Shown: positions 36,264 through 44,888 of the stretch, one piece after another | How the letters are laid out: every line of letters starts with the position of its first letter | Numbering within the stretch: the first letter of the stretch is position 1 | Assembly: GCF_008629655.1 (NCBI RefSeq) | Contig: NZ_VWSG01000002.1 | Coordinates: 243,636 to 307,635 of the forward strand | DNA from: Paenimyroides baculatum | Lineage (GTDB): Bacteria; Bacteroidota; Bacteroidia; Flavobacteriales; Flavobacteriaceae | Direction: 5' to 3' | DNA length: 64,000 nucleotides | Position numbers and translations under genes: made by a program | Notes under the pieces: model-generated | What the model was told of the DNA's origin: nothing | The model's database searches: none | Seen by the model: only the letters and a program-made list of their open reading frames with translations

Positions 36264-36298
36264 AAATCCACTAAATTCAACAATTTAGTGGGTTTTTA
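36264..36298 (+). terminator. tRNA-Ser terminator
   Basis: 10-base perfect stem CCACTAAATT (36268-36277) / AATTTAGTGG (36282-36291), then Ts. The remaining 210 bases up to the pseudogene hold nothing recognisable. Confidence 0.8.
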
Positions 36299-36510
36299 CT
36301 TTTAGGGCTATATCAAATTATTCATTAAATCTAAAAGTTTAGGTGTCTTTCAATGTGTCACTAAAAAATTAAATTTAAAGTAACTCCTCTCAATGAAAAC
36401 ACCGCTACGACAAGGTGTTCAACGGCATATTCAAAAAATGTACATCTTGTGTGTAGTTATTAAATCGAATAAATTTAATCCTAACTTTAAGGTCACCAAC
36501 AATGAACACA

Positions 36511-37139
36511 TCAGTATGTATTCTCTTTTACATTAAGAGAGCAAAAGCAAACAATATCTGTTTTATCAATCAGATCAATCTTCGGATTTTTAAAAGAAGG
36601 ATCGATAATCGGAGAAATTAAAAATAGTTTATCTGGTAACCTTATTTTATTTTCAATTAATCTTTGCGTAAGTGTTATCGGTAAGGCTCCTCCTACCGAA
36701 TCTCCTATACAGATTATATTCTCAGAATCAAAATGCTGTAATGCTTCTCTATAAACTTCGTCAATATTTCTAGAAATTTCGGGGATTTTATTTTCGGGAG
36801 CTTTAGGATAATTGCACATCCAAACAGTATATCGTGTAAGTCTGCTCAATTTTTCCATCGTGTCCCAATGATGCTTTACCGGTCCGTAACCAAATGCACC
36901 ACCATGTATAAAAAGAATTAATTTTTTCGATTCTTTTACTGAACTTCCTTCAGTAACTTCAGTGTTGGAAACCCTAAAAGTAGTTAAACGGCTCTTTTGC
37001 CTAAAATACTTATTCCTGGGAACAGGAACATCTTATTTACGCAGTTTTCTATAATTGATAGAATCAGTATTAAAAGTTTTTTTATGCCTTTCAATCTGAT
37101 AACAAATAAGGCAAGATAATATGATAAACTGTATTTCAT
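36511..37139 (-). pseudogene. Broken alpha/beta hydrolase fold-3 (HSL family) gene
   Basis: From an ATG at 37139 the frame starts a membrane-anchor-like segment (KYSLSYYLALFVIRLKGIKK). It then breaks at a seven-A tract (37083-37077), where eight As would restore it. In the restored frame a TAA at 37035-37033 interrupts LRK*DVPVPRNKYF. Downstream the frame is open, with LILFIHGGAFGYG (oxyanion His-Gly-Gly) and the nucleophile GDSVGG. The C-terminus after DKTDIV departs from the family, and the Asp-His part is missing. The open stretch 36511-36858 alone is unlikely to make an active esterase. Confidence 0.7.
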
Positions 37140-37347
37140 AAGATTAATTTAAGTTGATTTATAAAGTTAGGTCTTTACATGCTAGTTAGCAACCGTAGTT
37201 CCATGATTGTTTGAATAAAATATTATCTTAAGATTATTTTAATGATTTTTTTATTATATAAACACAAATACATCAAGTACTATTCATTATTTTTTGTTAA
37301 ATTTACATTAATCAACAACATCTCTAACCTTTAAAAGCAATCTTAAC

Positions 37348-38406
37348 ATGAAGAAAAATATTTTTTACAAAGCTGCCCTTTGTTTTACTGCTGCCTTGTT
37401 ATTTGGCAATATACCACAAGCAGATGCCTGCACCCGCGTGGTCTACAAAGGTACCAACCAAACAATTATTACGGCTAGATCTATGGACTGGAAACATGAG
37501 ATTGATGCAAATTTATGGATTTTTCCACGCGGCATGGAACGTTCAGGAAATGTAGGAAAAAGCTCCGTAAAATGGAACTCAAAGTATGGAAGCGTAATAG
37601 CGAGTGCTTGGGATATTGCAACAACCGACGGAATAAACGAAAAAGGTTTGGTAGCAAATGTGCTGTGGCTTGTTGAAAGTGAATACCCAAAGTTTGACTC
37701 AAAGGCATCAAAACAAGGTCTGACAATTTCTGCATGGGCGCAGTATGTGCTTGATAATTATGCTTCGGTTAAAGAAGCCGTGCAGGATTTGGAAAAGGAA
37801 TCATTCGTTATAGTGTCTGATTTTATACCAGGAACAGATCAGTTTACTACACTGCATCTGTCAATTTCAGATGCATCGGGCGACAATGCTATTTTTGAAT
37901 ACATTGGAGGAAAACTTAAGATTCATCATGATCCTTCGTACACCGTTATGACCAATTCGCCTGTGTTTGAAGAGCAGTTGGCTATAAGCAAATATTGGAA
38001 AAGTATTCCCGGAACCATTATGCTTCCTGGTACAAACAGGGCTGCCGACCGTTTTGCAAGAGCTGCCTACTATATCAATGCCATACCGCAGACCGCAGAC
38101 ACACAGACTTCTGTTGCCAGTGTTTTCAGCGTTATACGCAACTGTTCTGTTCCTTTGGGAATTTCATCGGAAACGGAACCCAACATATCCTCTACCCGCT
38201 GGCGATCAGTTGCAGATCATAAAAATCTGGTTTACTATTTTGAAACCGTGAAAACACCCAATACTTTCTGGGTTGACTTGAAAAAAATTGATTTCGGAAA
38301 GAAAGGCGGCGTTAAAAGATTAAGCTTGAGTAAAAACGAAACCTATTCAGGGGAAACATCCAAACAGTTTGCAGATGCGAAACCTTTTACTTTTATAGGA
38401 CTGTAA
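37348..38406 (+). CDS. Exported linear amide C-N hydrolase (choloylglycine/penicillin V acylase family)
   Basis: 352 residues. A signal peptide is cleaved before Cys28 (PQADA|CTRVVY), which becomes the N-terminal nucleophile of this Ntn-hydrolase. Arg44 and Asp47 (TARSMDW) stand 16 and 19 residues later, exactly as in bile salt hydrolase. MTNSPVFEEQL supplies the conserved Asn and NRAADRFARA a conserved Arg. Likely substrates are amides such as N-acyl amino acids, penicillin V or N-acyl homoserine lactones; which one is not decidable. It is a stand-alone gene with its own terminator hairpin. Confidence 0.88.
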   Translation: MKKNIFYKAALCFTAALLFGNIPQADACTRVVYKGTNQTIITARSMDWKHEIDANLWIFPRGMERSGNVGKSSVKWNSKYGSVIASAWDIATTDGINEKGLVANVLWLVESEYPKFDSKASKQGLTISAWAQYVLDNYASVKEAVQDLEKESFVIVSDFIPGTDQFTTLHLSISDASGDNAIFEYIGGKLKIHHDPSYTVMTNSPVFEEQLAISKYWKSIPGTIMLPGTNRAADRFARAAYYINAIPQTADTQTSVASVFSVIRNCSVPLGISSETEPNISSTRWRSVADHKNLVYYFETVKTPNTFWVDLKKIDFGKKGGVKRLSLSKNETYSGETSKQFADAKPFTFIGL

Positions 38407-38412
38407 AACAAC

Positions 38413-38440
38413 AAACCTCCCGCAGTGAATCGGGAGGTTT
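38413..38440. terminator. Hairpin between convergent genes
   Basis: 10-base perfect stem AAACCTCCCG (38413-38422) / CGGGAGGTTT (38431-38440). No long T run follows; it lies between the convergent amidase and PepSY-like genes. Confidence 0.6.
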
Positions 38441-38476
38441 AAATATCTGTTAATATTGTTTATCTTTAAAAACTGT

Positions 38477-38931
38477 TTAGTTTTCCATTCCTAAAAAAAT
38501 CCCCTCTCTACTAAATCTCAAATCGAAATTATTTGTAAGGTCTACATTAAAGCCATATATTTCCTTACCAATACTTTCAATTGAAGCTGAAGGATAATTA
38601 GAATTTACGTATGTTACAATATTAGCATGTATAAAACTGGTTGGTAAACTGCGTCCGTTTCCGTCAACTTCTGTCCACATACCGTTTTTATCGAAATCGA
38701 CCTGTGTTCCATCTGTTAAACGTACTTCATAATATTCGTCCACAGACCTTGCATCTCTCTGAATTTGTACTATCGGGTATCCTAGAAAATAAGTTTCTAA
38801 AAATGATTTTGACTGAGACGGAAGTTCAGATGTCTGAACGATGGTTTCTGAATTATTGTCGTCTGAAGAGCAAGAAGCTGCTAATAGCGTAACAAAAAAA
38901 AGGTTGATAATGATAAAACTATTCTTTTCAT
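38477..38931 (-). pseudogene. PepSY-like lipoprotein with signal-peptide frameshift (possibly phase-variable)
   Basis: The ATG at 38931 opens KRIVLSLSTFF and then runs off frame at an eight-T tract (minus strand; 38901-38894). One more T would continue as VTLLAASC, a perfect lipoprotein lipobox. The main frame then encodes SELPSQSKSFLETYF, YYEVRLTDGTQVDFDKNG, GNGRSLPTSFI and FSREGIFL, like the neighbour at 38945. Without the shift only an 88-residue internal ORF with no export signal remains. Tract slippage, true loss or a sequencing error are all possible. Confidence 0.65.
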
Positions 38932-38944
38932 ATCGTACTCAATT

Positions 38945-39388
38945 TTAATCGTCTATTCTTTTAAATTCTCCCTGAGCGTTAAATTCCAATTCCAATCCGT
39001 TAGACAACTTAACATCCTGTTTCCCGAAACGCCCTTTTTCAATCTTTACAATATGGGTATTGGGAAACTTCTGTTTAACATGATTCAGGATGTTTTTTGA
39101 AATAAATGCAGTTGGAATTACTGTTCTGTTGCCATCAACTTCTGTCCAATTTCCGTCTGAATCGAATTCGATTTCCCTGCCGTCGCTAAATTTTATTTTA
39201 TAATCTGTAGAAAAAGTTTCTTTATCCTTTTTGATGTAATCAACGGTACTTTTTGAGAAATGTTCCAATACGAATTTCTGTACCACATTAGGCAGTTCGG
39301 CTTTCGTAATAATTGTTTCCTGTGCGTATGAGCCTATTCCTGTTAAAAGGAAAAAGGCTGCCAAAAATTTAAGCTGTACTTTTTTCAT
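38945..39388 (-). CDS. Exported PepSY-like domain protein
   Basis: 147 residues with a signal peptide ending SYAQ. It has two PepSY-like (DUF2874) repeats: LPNVVQKFVLEHFSKSTVDYIKKD..YKIKFSDGREIEFDSDGNWTE and TAFISKNILNHVKQKFPNTHIVKIEK..VKLSNGLELEFNAQGEF. Such periplasmic proteins often accompany two-component systems. It lies 54 bases downstream of the kinase gene and 13 bases upstream of its frameshifted paralogue, with TTTAGGAAT-type direct repeats 43-62 bases before its start. Confidence 0.85.
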   Translation of the reverse strand: MKKVQLKFLAAFFLLTGIGSYAQETIITKAELPNVVQKFVLEHFSKSTVDYIKKDKETFSTDYKIKFSDGREIEFDSDGNWTEVDGNRTVIPTAFISKNILNHVKQKFPNTHIVKIEKGRFGKQDVKLSNGLELEFNAQGEFKRIDD

Positions 39389-39430
39389 GATATTGATCTT
39401 TTAAAATTATACAGCAAAGGTCTACAGCAA

Positions 39431-39450
39431 ATTAGGAAGCATTTAGGAAT
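39431..39450 (-). promoter_or_regulatory. Direct-repeat operator before the PepSY-like genes
   Basis: ATTAGGAAG (39431-39439) and TTTAGGAAT (39442-39450) repeat with an 11-base period, the layout bound by OmpR-type regulators. They overlap the kinase stop and match the pair at 41429-41448. Confidence 0.5.
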
Positions 39451-40726
39451 TCTTGGTTTTTAAAGAAAAAACATGAAAGTTATTTTCAAACGAGTACAGA
39501 ATATTGAGTGCAGCATGATTTTCTGCAATACTTTTAACTATTGAAAGTCCCAGCCCTGTTGAAGAATTATCGTTTACAGCCTTGTAAAACCGGTTAAAAA
39601 CTAGCTCACTCAAAGGTTCATTCCCTATAGACGTATTTTTAATTTCTACACCATAAGAATCTACTGTAACGATGATTTTTCCACCGTCTGAATTGTATTT
39701 TACAGCGTTTCTTATAAGGTTTGAAATAAGTATGTAGGCAAGATCAGGATTAATTACCGTTTTAAACTGTGCTGATTCAGAAAAATCAAGATCTATATTT
39801 TTAAACTGCAACAAGTCTAAGAAGTCTTCCAAAACATGCTTCAGTACCTCATTCATTTCAATTTCACTTTTATCTGCATACTGGTTGTTTTCTATTCTGG
39901 AAAGCATTAAAAGTGATTTGTTCAGATTTACCAAACGGATCAACCCGTTCTTAGTTTCACTTAGATCTATCAGATTATCTTGGGGAAAAGATTCTTTTTC
40001 AATAAGCAGATCCAGTTTGTTAATGGCAATTGCCAAAGGTGTCTGCAATTCATGCGAGGCATTTTCTATAAACTGTTTCTGCTGTAGAAAAGCCGCTTCG
40101 TTTCTTTCGATCATTTTGTCTATTTTCTGATCAAGCAGTTTAAATTCCCGTATTTCTGTAGTACTTTGTTTTGCTTTGTATAATTTTCCAAACTCATACT
40201 TCCCAAGATTGTCTAAAGTAATGTAAAAGGGTTTCCATACTTTTTTAAGTACAATGTTATTAATAAGTACAATACTTACCACTAAAAAAATATACAGGAA
40301 AATAAGCGCAAAAAACAGATCCAACCTAAAATCGTCTTCTTCCACGGTTGATGTTCTTATTTCAAGCTTCTGACAATTTCCGTTGCGATCAACGAAATAT
40401 GTTTCCAAAATCCTGTAAGGTTCCATTTCGTCATCATATTCCATATAAAAGAGTTGGTTCCTAAAGAAATTTCCTTCTTTATATTGCGAATGATTTACAG
40501 GTGTAATCTTGAACTGGTTAAAATTAAACTCCTTGATTTGCAGAGTAGCTTCGTCTGTATATGCTTTTCTTATGATCTGAATTTTCAAATCTTTGAGTCC
40601 GTCATCGGTATTGTCATAAAGTTCATCGAGAATAACAGCATAAAAAAGTGCTGCCCATACAGCTATAATAACCAGTAATGCTAAAGCAAGATATTTTAAC
40701 GTATAATTTTTTAGCGAAATACTCAT
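39443..40726 (-). CDS. Sensor histidine kinase
   Basis: 427 residues. Two membrane helices (about 10-30 and 140-165) flank a periplasmic sensor domain of about 110 residues. HisKA follows with the phospho-His in ENASHELQTPLAI (about residue 224), then the ATPase with N box LIRNAVKYNSDGG and G box SSTGLGLSIVK. It overlaps the response regulator by four bases (ATGA), so the two are translationally coupled. The PepSY-like proteins encoded next door are probably its sensory partners or its targets. Confidence 0.92.
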   Translation of the reverse strand: MSISLKNYTLKYLALALLVIIAVWAALFYAVILDELYDNTDDGLKDLKIQIIRKAYTDEATLQIKEFNFNQFKITPVNHSQYKEGNFFRNQLFYMEYDDEMEPYRILETYFVDRNGNCQKLEIRTSTVEEDDFRLDLFFALIFLYIFLVVSIVLINNIVLKKVWKPFYITLDNLGKYEFGKLYKAKQSTTEIREFKLLDQKIDKMIERNEAAFLQQKQFIENASHELQTPLAIAINKLDLLIEKESFPQDNLIDLSETKNGLIRLVNLNKSLLMLSRIENNQYADKSEIEMNEVLKHVLEDFLDLLQFKNIDLDFSESAQFKTVINPDLAYILISNLIRNAVKYNSDGGKIIVTVDSYGVEIKNTSIGNEPLSELVFNRFYKAVNDNSSTGLGLSIVKSIAENHAALNILYSFENNFHVFSLKTKNS

Positions 40727-41394
40727 ACTAATTTATATCCAATTCCATAGACTGCCTGAAAGTCAATTTCTGCATGGCTTTCTTTCAGTTTTCTACGAAG
40801 GTTTTTAATTTGCGAATAGATAAAATCCAAACTATCTGCCTGATCTATATAATCTCCCCAAACCGATTCAGCTAATGAAGTTTTCTGCAGAATTCTTTCG
40901 GGGCGGATCATAAAATAATAAAGCAAGTCAAACTCTTTACGGTTTAACAAAAGCTCTATCGAGTCCACAAAAACTTTACGTTCGTCAGGAAAAAGTGCTA
41001 CATTTTTAAAAACAACACTGCTTTCCCCTTTCTGATTATTTCGACGGATAGCCGATTTAATGCGAGAATGCAGTTCCATTAGGCTGAAAGGCTTTGCCAG
41101 ATAATCATCTGCTCCAAGATCTAATCCCAGAACTTTATCTTCTACCGAATCTTTTGCAGAAAGTATAATAACCGCATCTTTTTTACTTAATGCTTTTATT
41201 TCTTTAAGCAAATCTATCCCGCTTCCATCTGGCAACATGATATCCAATAAAATGCAGTCATAATCATAGGTTCCTATCCTTTCCAATGCTAATCTATAAT
41301 TATTTGCTGTTTCAACAATGTATTTTTCGTTTTCCAAAAAATGTTTCACCGTTGCAAGCAAAGTGGGTTCGTCTTCTATAATAAGTATTTTCAT
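40723..41394 (-). CDS. Response regulator, OmpR family
   Basis: 223 residues. The receiver has acidic EDE near the start, phospho-acceptor Asp in CILLDIMLPDGSG and Lys in YLAKPFSL. A winged-helix DNA-binding domain makes up the C-terminal half, with LLNRKEFDLLYYFM and DFIYSQIKNLRRKL (recognition helix). It works with the overlapping kinase. Two TTTAGGAAT repeats 35-54 bases upstream, and a similar pair before the PepSY gene, suggest it controls itself and those genes. Confidence 0.93.
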   Translation of the reverse strand: MKILIIEDEPTLLATVKHFLENEKYIVETANNYRLALERIGTYDYDCILLDIMLPDGSGIDLLKEIKALSKKDAVIILSAKDSVEDKVLGLDLGADDYLAKPFSLMELHSRIKSAIRRNNQKGESSVVFKNVALFPDERKVFVDSIELLLNRKEFDLLYYFMIRPERILQKTSLAESVWGDYIDQADSLDFIYSQIKNLRRKLKESHAEIDFQAVYGIGYKLV

Positions 41395-41428
41395 GCACTA
41401 GAAAATTTTTCACAAAAGTGAAAATAAA

Positions 41429-41448
41429 TTTAGGAATGATTTAGGAAT
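41429..41448 (-). promoter_or_regulatory. Direct-repeat operator before the two-component operon
   Basis: TTTAGGAAT (41429-41437) and TTTAGGAAT (41440-41448): identical nonamers with an 11-base period, as expected for tandem binding of an OmpR-type dimer. Confidence 0.55.
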
Positions 41449-41573
41449 AAAACCGTATTTGGGGAAATATTATTTTTCAGCGGAAACATCGTTTCAGATA
41501 TACTTAAAGGAATCAGATCTTTCAAAAGAATAAACAACGGATAAAATATTTTAAATTAATTTTTAAAAACACA

Positions 41574-41604
41574 TTGTTATACTATGTAATTTGTTATACA
41601 TTTG
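41574..41604 (+). promoter_or_regulatory. padR promoter with repeated operator-like motif
   Basis: A -7 box TACATTTG (41597-41604) is preceded 20 bases earlier by ATTG. The nonamer TTGTTATAC occurs at 41574-41582 and again at 41591-41599, overlapping the -7 box. ATGT-N10-ACAT (41584-41601) resembles PadR sites. Confidence 0.5.
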
Positions 41605-41608
41605 ATTT

Positions 41609-41938
41609 ATGAATGAAGAGTATAAAAACAAATGGATATCACAATTAAAGAAAGGTACACTTCCTTTTATTGTACTTAGCGTTTTAAGAAGAAATACTTA
41701 TTACGGATATGACCTTATAAACGAAATTAAAAAGCTTACGGATATTGTTATTGCTGAAGGTACACTGTACCCTTTGCTAGTAAGACTGAAAAATGAAAAC
41801 CTTGTATCGCATTCTTGGGTAGAACAAGAATCGGGAATCCCGAGGAAATACTACCAGATTACCGAAGAAGGTAAAAATACCCTAAATGCAATGAAGGACT
41901 ACTGGACATATATCAACAATACCATACAATCAATTTAA
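41609..41938 (+). CDS. PadR family transcriptional regulator
   Basis: 109 residues. The winged helix has LKKGTLPFIVLSVLRRNTYYGYDLINEIKK, AEGTLYPLLVRLKNENLV and GIPRKYYQITEEGK, all diagnostic for short PadR proteins. It probably represses its own operon, which also encodes a HAAS-domain membrane protein one base downstream and a serine hydrolase. Inducers of related systems are cell-envelope stress or antibiotics; none is evident here. Confidence 0.92.
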   Translation: MNEEYKNKWISQLKKGTLPFIVLSVLRRNTYYGYDLINEIKKLTDIVIAEGTLYPLLVRLKNENLVSHSWVEQESGIPRKYYQITEEGKNTLNAMKDYWTYINNTIQSI

Positions 41939-41939
41939 G

Positions 41940-42530
41940 ATGAAATTCAAAGAACTTACCTTTAAAGACCAACATACCGAAAGAATCTACAAAGATTATA
42001 TTAGCCGGGTTAAAAATTCCGTAAAATCACTAAACAGCGACAACCAGAACGAAACGCTTCTGGAAATCAACAGTCATATTTATGAAGCCTTGCAAGCGCC
42101 TGCAGAAAACGAAACCACAGATTTGCTGAATGTTCTGCAAAAGCTGGGCAGTCCGGAACATTTTCTAAAAGAATTGGTTCCCGAAAAAAAATTGGAAGAA
42201 GCAGCAAGTTCCTTTAATCCTTTAAAAATACTGAAAGCTTTGATTTTAAACTTCGGAAATGGATTTTCTTATATTGTATTCTTTATACTTTATGTACTCC
42301 TTGCAGGATTTATTTTTATGATTTATTCAAAAATCGTCAATCCTGAGCAAACCGGATTTTTTTATACAAATGCCACTTCATGGGTATTGGGGATTTCAAA
42401 AAATTACAATCCGCATGAAAAAGAACTGTTAGGCAACTGGTTTATTCCGGTTATGATACTGCTGACTATTCTTTTTTACGTTGTAATTACCTTGTTGTTA
42501 AGATTTAAAAAGAAATTCCTTAAAAAATAA
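41940..42530 (+). CDS. HAAS/DUF1700-type membrane protein
   Basis: 196 residues. The N-terminal 90 residues form the helical HAAS signalling domain (IYKDYISRVKNSVKSL, ETLLEINSHIYEAL, NVLQKLGSPEHFLKELVPE), which typically pairs with PadR regulators. Two membrane helices follow (about 110-135 and 165-190). It starts one base after padR. By analogy it passes a membrane signal to PadR or to an envelope function. Confidence 0.8.
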   Translation: MKFKELTFKDQHTERIYKDYISRVKNSVKSLNSDNQNETLLEINSHIYEALQAPAENETTDLLNVLQKLGSPEHFLKELVPEKKLEEAASSFNPLKILKALILNFGNGFSYIVFFILYVLLAGFIFMIYSKIVNPEQTGFFYTNATSWVLGISKNYNPHEKELLGNWFIPVMILLTILFYVVITLLLRFKKKFLKK

Positions 42531-42537
42531 ATTCAAA

Positions 42538-43854
42538 ATGAGACAGACATTACTTTTATGCATTACCCTGGTAACTGCAGGAGCACTATACGCCCAAAAC
42601 TTCAGCGAGGGAAAGATGGACAGCCTGTTCACTATATTAAAGCAAAAGGACAAATACATGGGCAGTATTGCCCTATCAGAAAATGGAAAAATTATTTACA
42701 CAAATGCTGTTGGTTTTGCCGATATAGAAGCTGTAAAGAAAGCAGATACCCAGACACGTTACCGAATTGGCTCAGTATCCAAACTGTTCACAGCCACATT
42801 GGTTATGAAGGCTGTAGAGGAAAAGAAAATTTCACTTCAACAAACTTTAGATGCTTATTTTCCTAAAATAAAAAACTCGGACAAAATAACCATTCACCAA
42901 CTTTTGAACCACCGTAGTGGTATTCATAACTTTACGGACGACGACGAGTACTTTGAATATTATACCCAACAACAAACAAAATATCAGATACTTACAATTA
43001 TAGAGAAAGGCAATAGTGATTTTGAACCGGATACCAAAGCAGCGTACAGCAATTCAAACTACGTTCTTTTAGGCTATATACTTGAAAAGGTTTACCAAGC
43101 CGAATATTCGGTAATTCTAAATGAAAAAATAACCAAGCCTCTGAATTTGACAAACACTTTTGTTGGCGGGAAAATAAATCCAAATAAGAATGAAGCGTTT
43201 TCTTACGATTTTAAAGAAACATGGCAGAAAGAACCTGAAACAGATTTGAGTATACCTGCCGGTGCTGGCGCACTGGTCTCTACTCCTATCGATCTTGTCA
43301 TATTTATTGAAAGTTTATTTAACGGTAAAATCATCAGCCAAAAATCACTGGAAATCATGAAAACCATAAAAGATGGTTACGGCAGCGGTATGTTCGAGCT
43401 TCCCAACACAGGCAAAACCAATTACGGACATGACGGCGCAATAGATCGTTTCAATTCTTTGGTAACCTACCTTCCTGCCGATAAGCTAGCAATCGCGATA
43501 ATATCAAACGGCGGTGTTTATAAAAACGAAAATATTCTTTTATGCGCGGTAAACAGTTATTATGACAAACCATTCGAACTGCCGACGTTTGAAAACCTTA
43601 TGGTTTCCATTAAAATATTAGAACAGTATACCGGCGAATACAGCAGTGAACAGTTGCCTATAAAAATTACCGTAGATATTGATGAGAACCAATTGACAGC
43701 GCAGGCAACCGGACAAAAAGCCTTTCATTTGGAAGCCAGTTCGGAAACGGTCTTTAAATTTGAAAAAGCTGGCATTGTATTGGAATTTGATGCGCAGAAA
43801 AATCAGATGATTTTGAAGCAGGCTGGGAAAGAGTTTAAACTGAACAAGCAATAA
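42538..43854 (+). CDS. Exported serine hydrolase (beta-lactamase/PBP4 family), copy 1
   Basis: 438 residues with a signal peptide ending LYAQ. The class C-like catalytic motifs are SVSK (RIGSVSKLFTATLV, nucleophile Ser and base Lys), Tyr-Ser-Asn (AAYSNSNYVLLG) and His-Asp-Gly (YGHDGAIDRF). A C-terminal lipocalin-like domain of about 90 residues starts near YTGEYSS. It acts in the periplasm on D-peptides, esters or peptidoglycan; the substrate is unknown. It is third in the PadR operon. A paralogue lies at 49625-50944. Confidence 0.9.
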   Translation: MRQTLLLCITLVTAGALYAQNFSEGKMDSLFTILKQKDKYMGSIALSENGKIIYTNAVGFADIEAVKKADTQTRYRIGSVSKLFTATLVMKAVEEKKISLQQTLDAYFPKIKNSDKITIHQLLNHRSGIHNFTDDDEYFEYYTQQQTKYQILTIIEKGNSDFEPDTKAAYSNSNYVLLGYILEKVYQAEYSVILNEKITKPLNLTNTFVGGKINPNKNEAFSYDFKETWQKEPETDLSIPAGAGALVSTPIDLVIFIESLFNGKIISQKSLEIMKTIKDGYGSGMFELPNTGKTNYGHDGAIDRFNSLVTYLPADKLAIAIISNGGVYKNENILLCAVNSYYDKPFELPTFENLMVSIKILEQYTGEYSSEQLPIKITVDIDENQLTAQATGQKAFHLEASSETVFKFEKAGIVLEFDAQKNQMILKQAGKEFKLNKQ

Positions 43855-43915
43855 AATCAACTACATTTCACAATTTTCATTCTAAAATAATTGATATCCT
43901 TATATAAACAGCTTT

Positions 43916-43943
43916 TTTGAAGTATAGAAAAAGCTTACTTTTG
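43916..43943 (+). promoter_or_regulatory. Promoter of the histone H1-like gene
   Basis: TTTG (43916-43919), 16 bases, then TACTTTTG (43936-43943), matching TTTG/TAnnTTTG. Confidence 0.5.
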
Positions 43944-43972
43944 CATCATTATAAAAATTTAAACAATATATC

Positions 43973-44149
43973 ATGCAAGAACTAATCGGAAAAATCAATG
44001 CTGAAATGGCAGCTTTCAACGAAGACGCACAATTACAATCAGAAAAAGCAAACAAAGCTGCAGGAACAAGAGCCCGCAAATCGACATTAAACCTAGAAAA
44101 GCTTTTAAAAGAATTCCGTAAGTTATCTTTAGAAGAATCAAAGAAATAA
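43973..44149 (+). CDS. Histone H1-like DNA-binding protein (Hc1 type)
   Basis: 58 residues. It starts QELIGKINAEMAAFNED and has the hallmark KANKAAGTRARKSTLNLEKL followed by LLKEFRKLSLEESKK. Small basic, Lys/Ala-rich proteins of this type are found throughout Bacteroidota and resemble eukaryotic H1 tails and chlamydial Hc1. They bind DNA and may compact the nucleoid. It has its own promoter and a short terminator, so it is a single-gene unit. Confidence 0.85.
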   Translation: MQELIGKINAEMAAFNEDAQLQSEKANKAAGTRARKSTLNLEKLLKEFRKLSLEESKK

Positions 44150-44151
44150 TA

Positions 44152-44174
44152 GAAGCTCCATAAGGAGCTTTTAT
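44152..44174 (+). terminator. Terminator of the histone H1-like gene
   Basis: Stem AAGCTCC (44153-44159) / GGAGCTT (44164-44170) with a T-rich tail, three bases after the stop. Confidence 0.7.
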
Positions 44175-44226
44175 TATTTAACAGAGCATATCAATATTTT
44201 GTAATCGGAAAAATATCATAAATAAA

Positions 44227-44242
44227 TATACCGTATGGTATA
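44227..44242 (+). promoter_or_regulatory. TetR operator O1 (autoregulatory)
   Basis: TATACC-GTAT-GGTATA is a perfect half-site palindrome. It lies just upstream of the -7 box TATATTTG (44249-44256) of the TetR gene, where a bound repressor would cover the -33 region. Confidence 0.7.
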
Positions 44243-44277
44243 TTTTACTATATTTGATACTAATTTAATTCAATAAA

Positions 44278-44871
44278 ATGTCAAAAGCAGACCTAACGCG
44301 TCAGTTGATTATAGAAAAAACAGCTACAATTTTTAACAAGAAAGGGTTTGCAGGTACATCGTTGTCAGATATAACTAATGCAACCGGACTTACAAAGGGT
44401 AGTATTTACGGAAATTTTGAAAATAAAGAAGAAGTAGCACTTGCCGTCTTTAAGCACAACGCAGGTGAATTATGGAAAAAGAAAGAGAACTGGATCTCGG
44501 GTTACAGTGATGCCAAGTCAAAATTAACGGCACTTATTGACTTTTACCGAAAAAACTGGAGAGAGCTTTTTGAAAACGGAGGCTGCCCTGTTATGAATGC
44601 CGCGACAGATGCCGACGATGTAATGCCCTTAATGAAAGAACGCGTAAAAAAAACAGTTGAAAACTGGGTAAATAATGTTGCGAAAATTCTGGAAGAAGGT
44701 ATCGAACAAAATACATTTAAACCCACTATAAATACGGTGGAATATTCGCGCTTATTTATCATGATGATTGAAGGTGGTATTTTATTTTCAAAAATTACAG
44801 ACAAACCTGACAGCCTGTATCTGGTTTTAGACAGGGTTGAGAAAATAATAGAAAACGAGATATTAATTTAA
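44278..44871 (+). CDS. TetR/AcrR family regulator of the lipid module
   Basis: 197 residues. An N-terminal helix-turn-helix (TRQLIIEKTATIFNKKGFAGTSLSDITNATGLTKGSIYGNFENKEE pattern) is followed by a ligand-binding helical domain with NGGCPVMNAATDADDV, typical of the YcdC-like TetR subgroup. The same operator (TATACC-N4-GGTATA) occurs before this gene and before the thioesterase-FabF-thiolase genes that follow, so it probably represses both. Ligands of such regulators are often acyl-CoAs. Confidence 0.9.
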   Translation: MSKADLTRQLIIEKTATIFNKKGFAGTSLSDITNATGLTKGSIYGNFENKEEVALAVFKHNAGELWKKKENWISGYSDAKSKLTALIDFYRKNWRELFENGGCPVMNAATDADDVMPLMKERVKKTVENWVNNVAKILEEGIEQNTFKPTINTVEYSRLFIMMIEGGILFSKITDKPDSLYLVLDRVEKIIENEILI

Positions 44872-44888
44872 TTTTTTTTAATCAAAAA

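Noticed and set aside
36240..36510. Integration site or integrase remnant next to tRNA-Ser
   Set aside because: No repeat of the tRNA 3' end and no recombinase motif in any frame; only the tRNA terminator is convincing.
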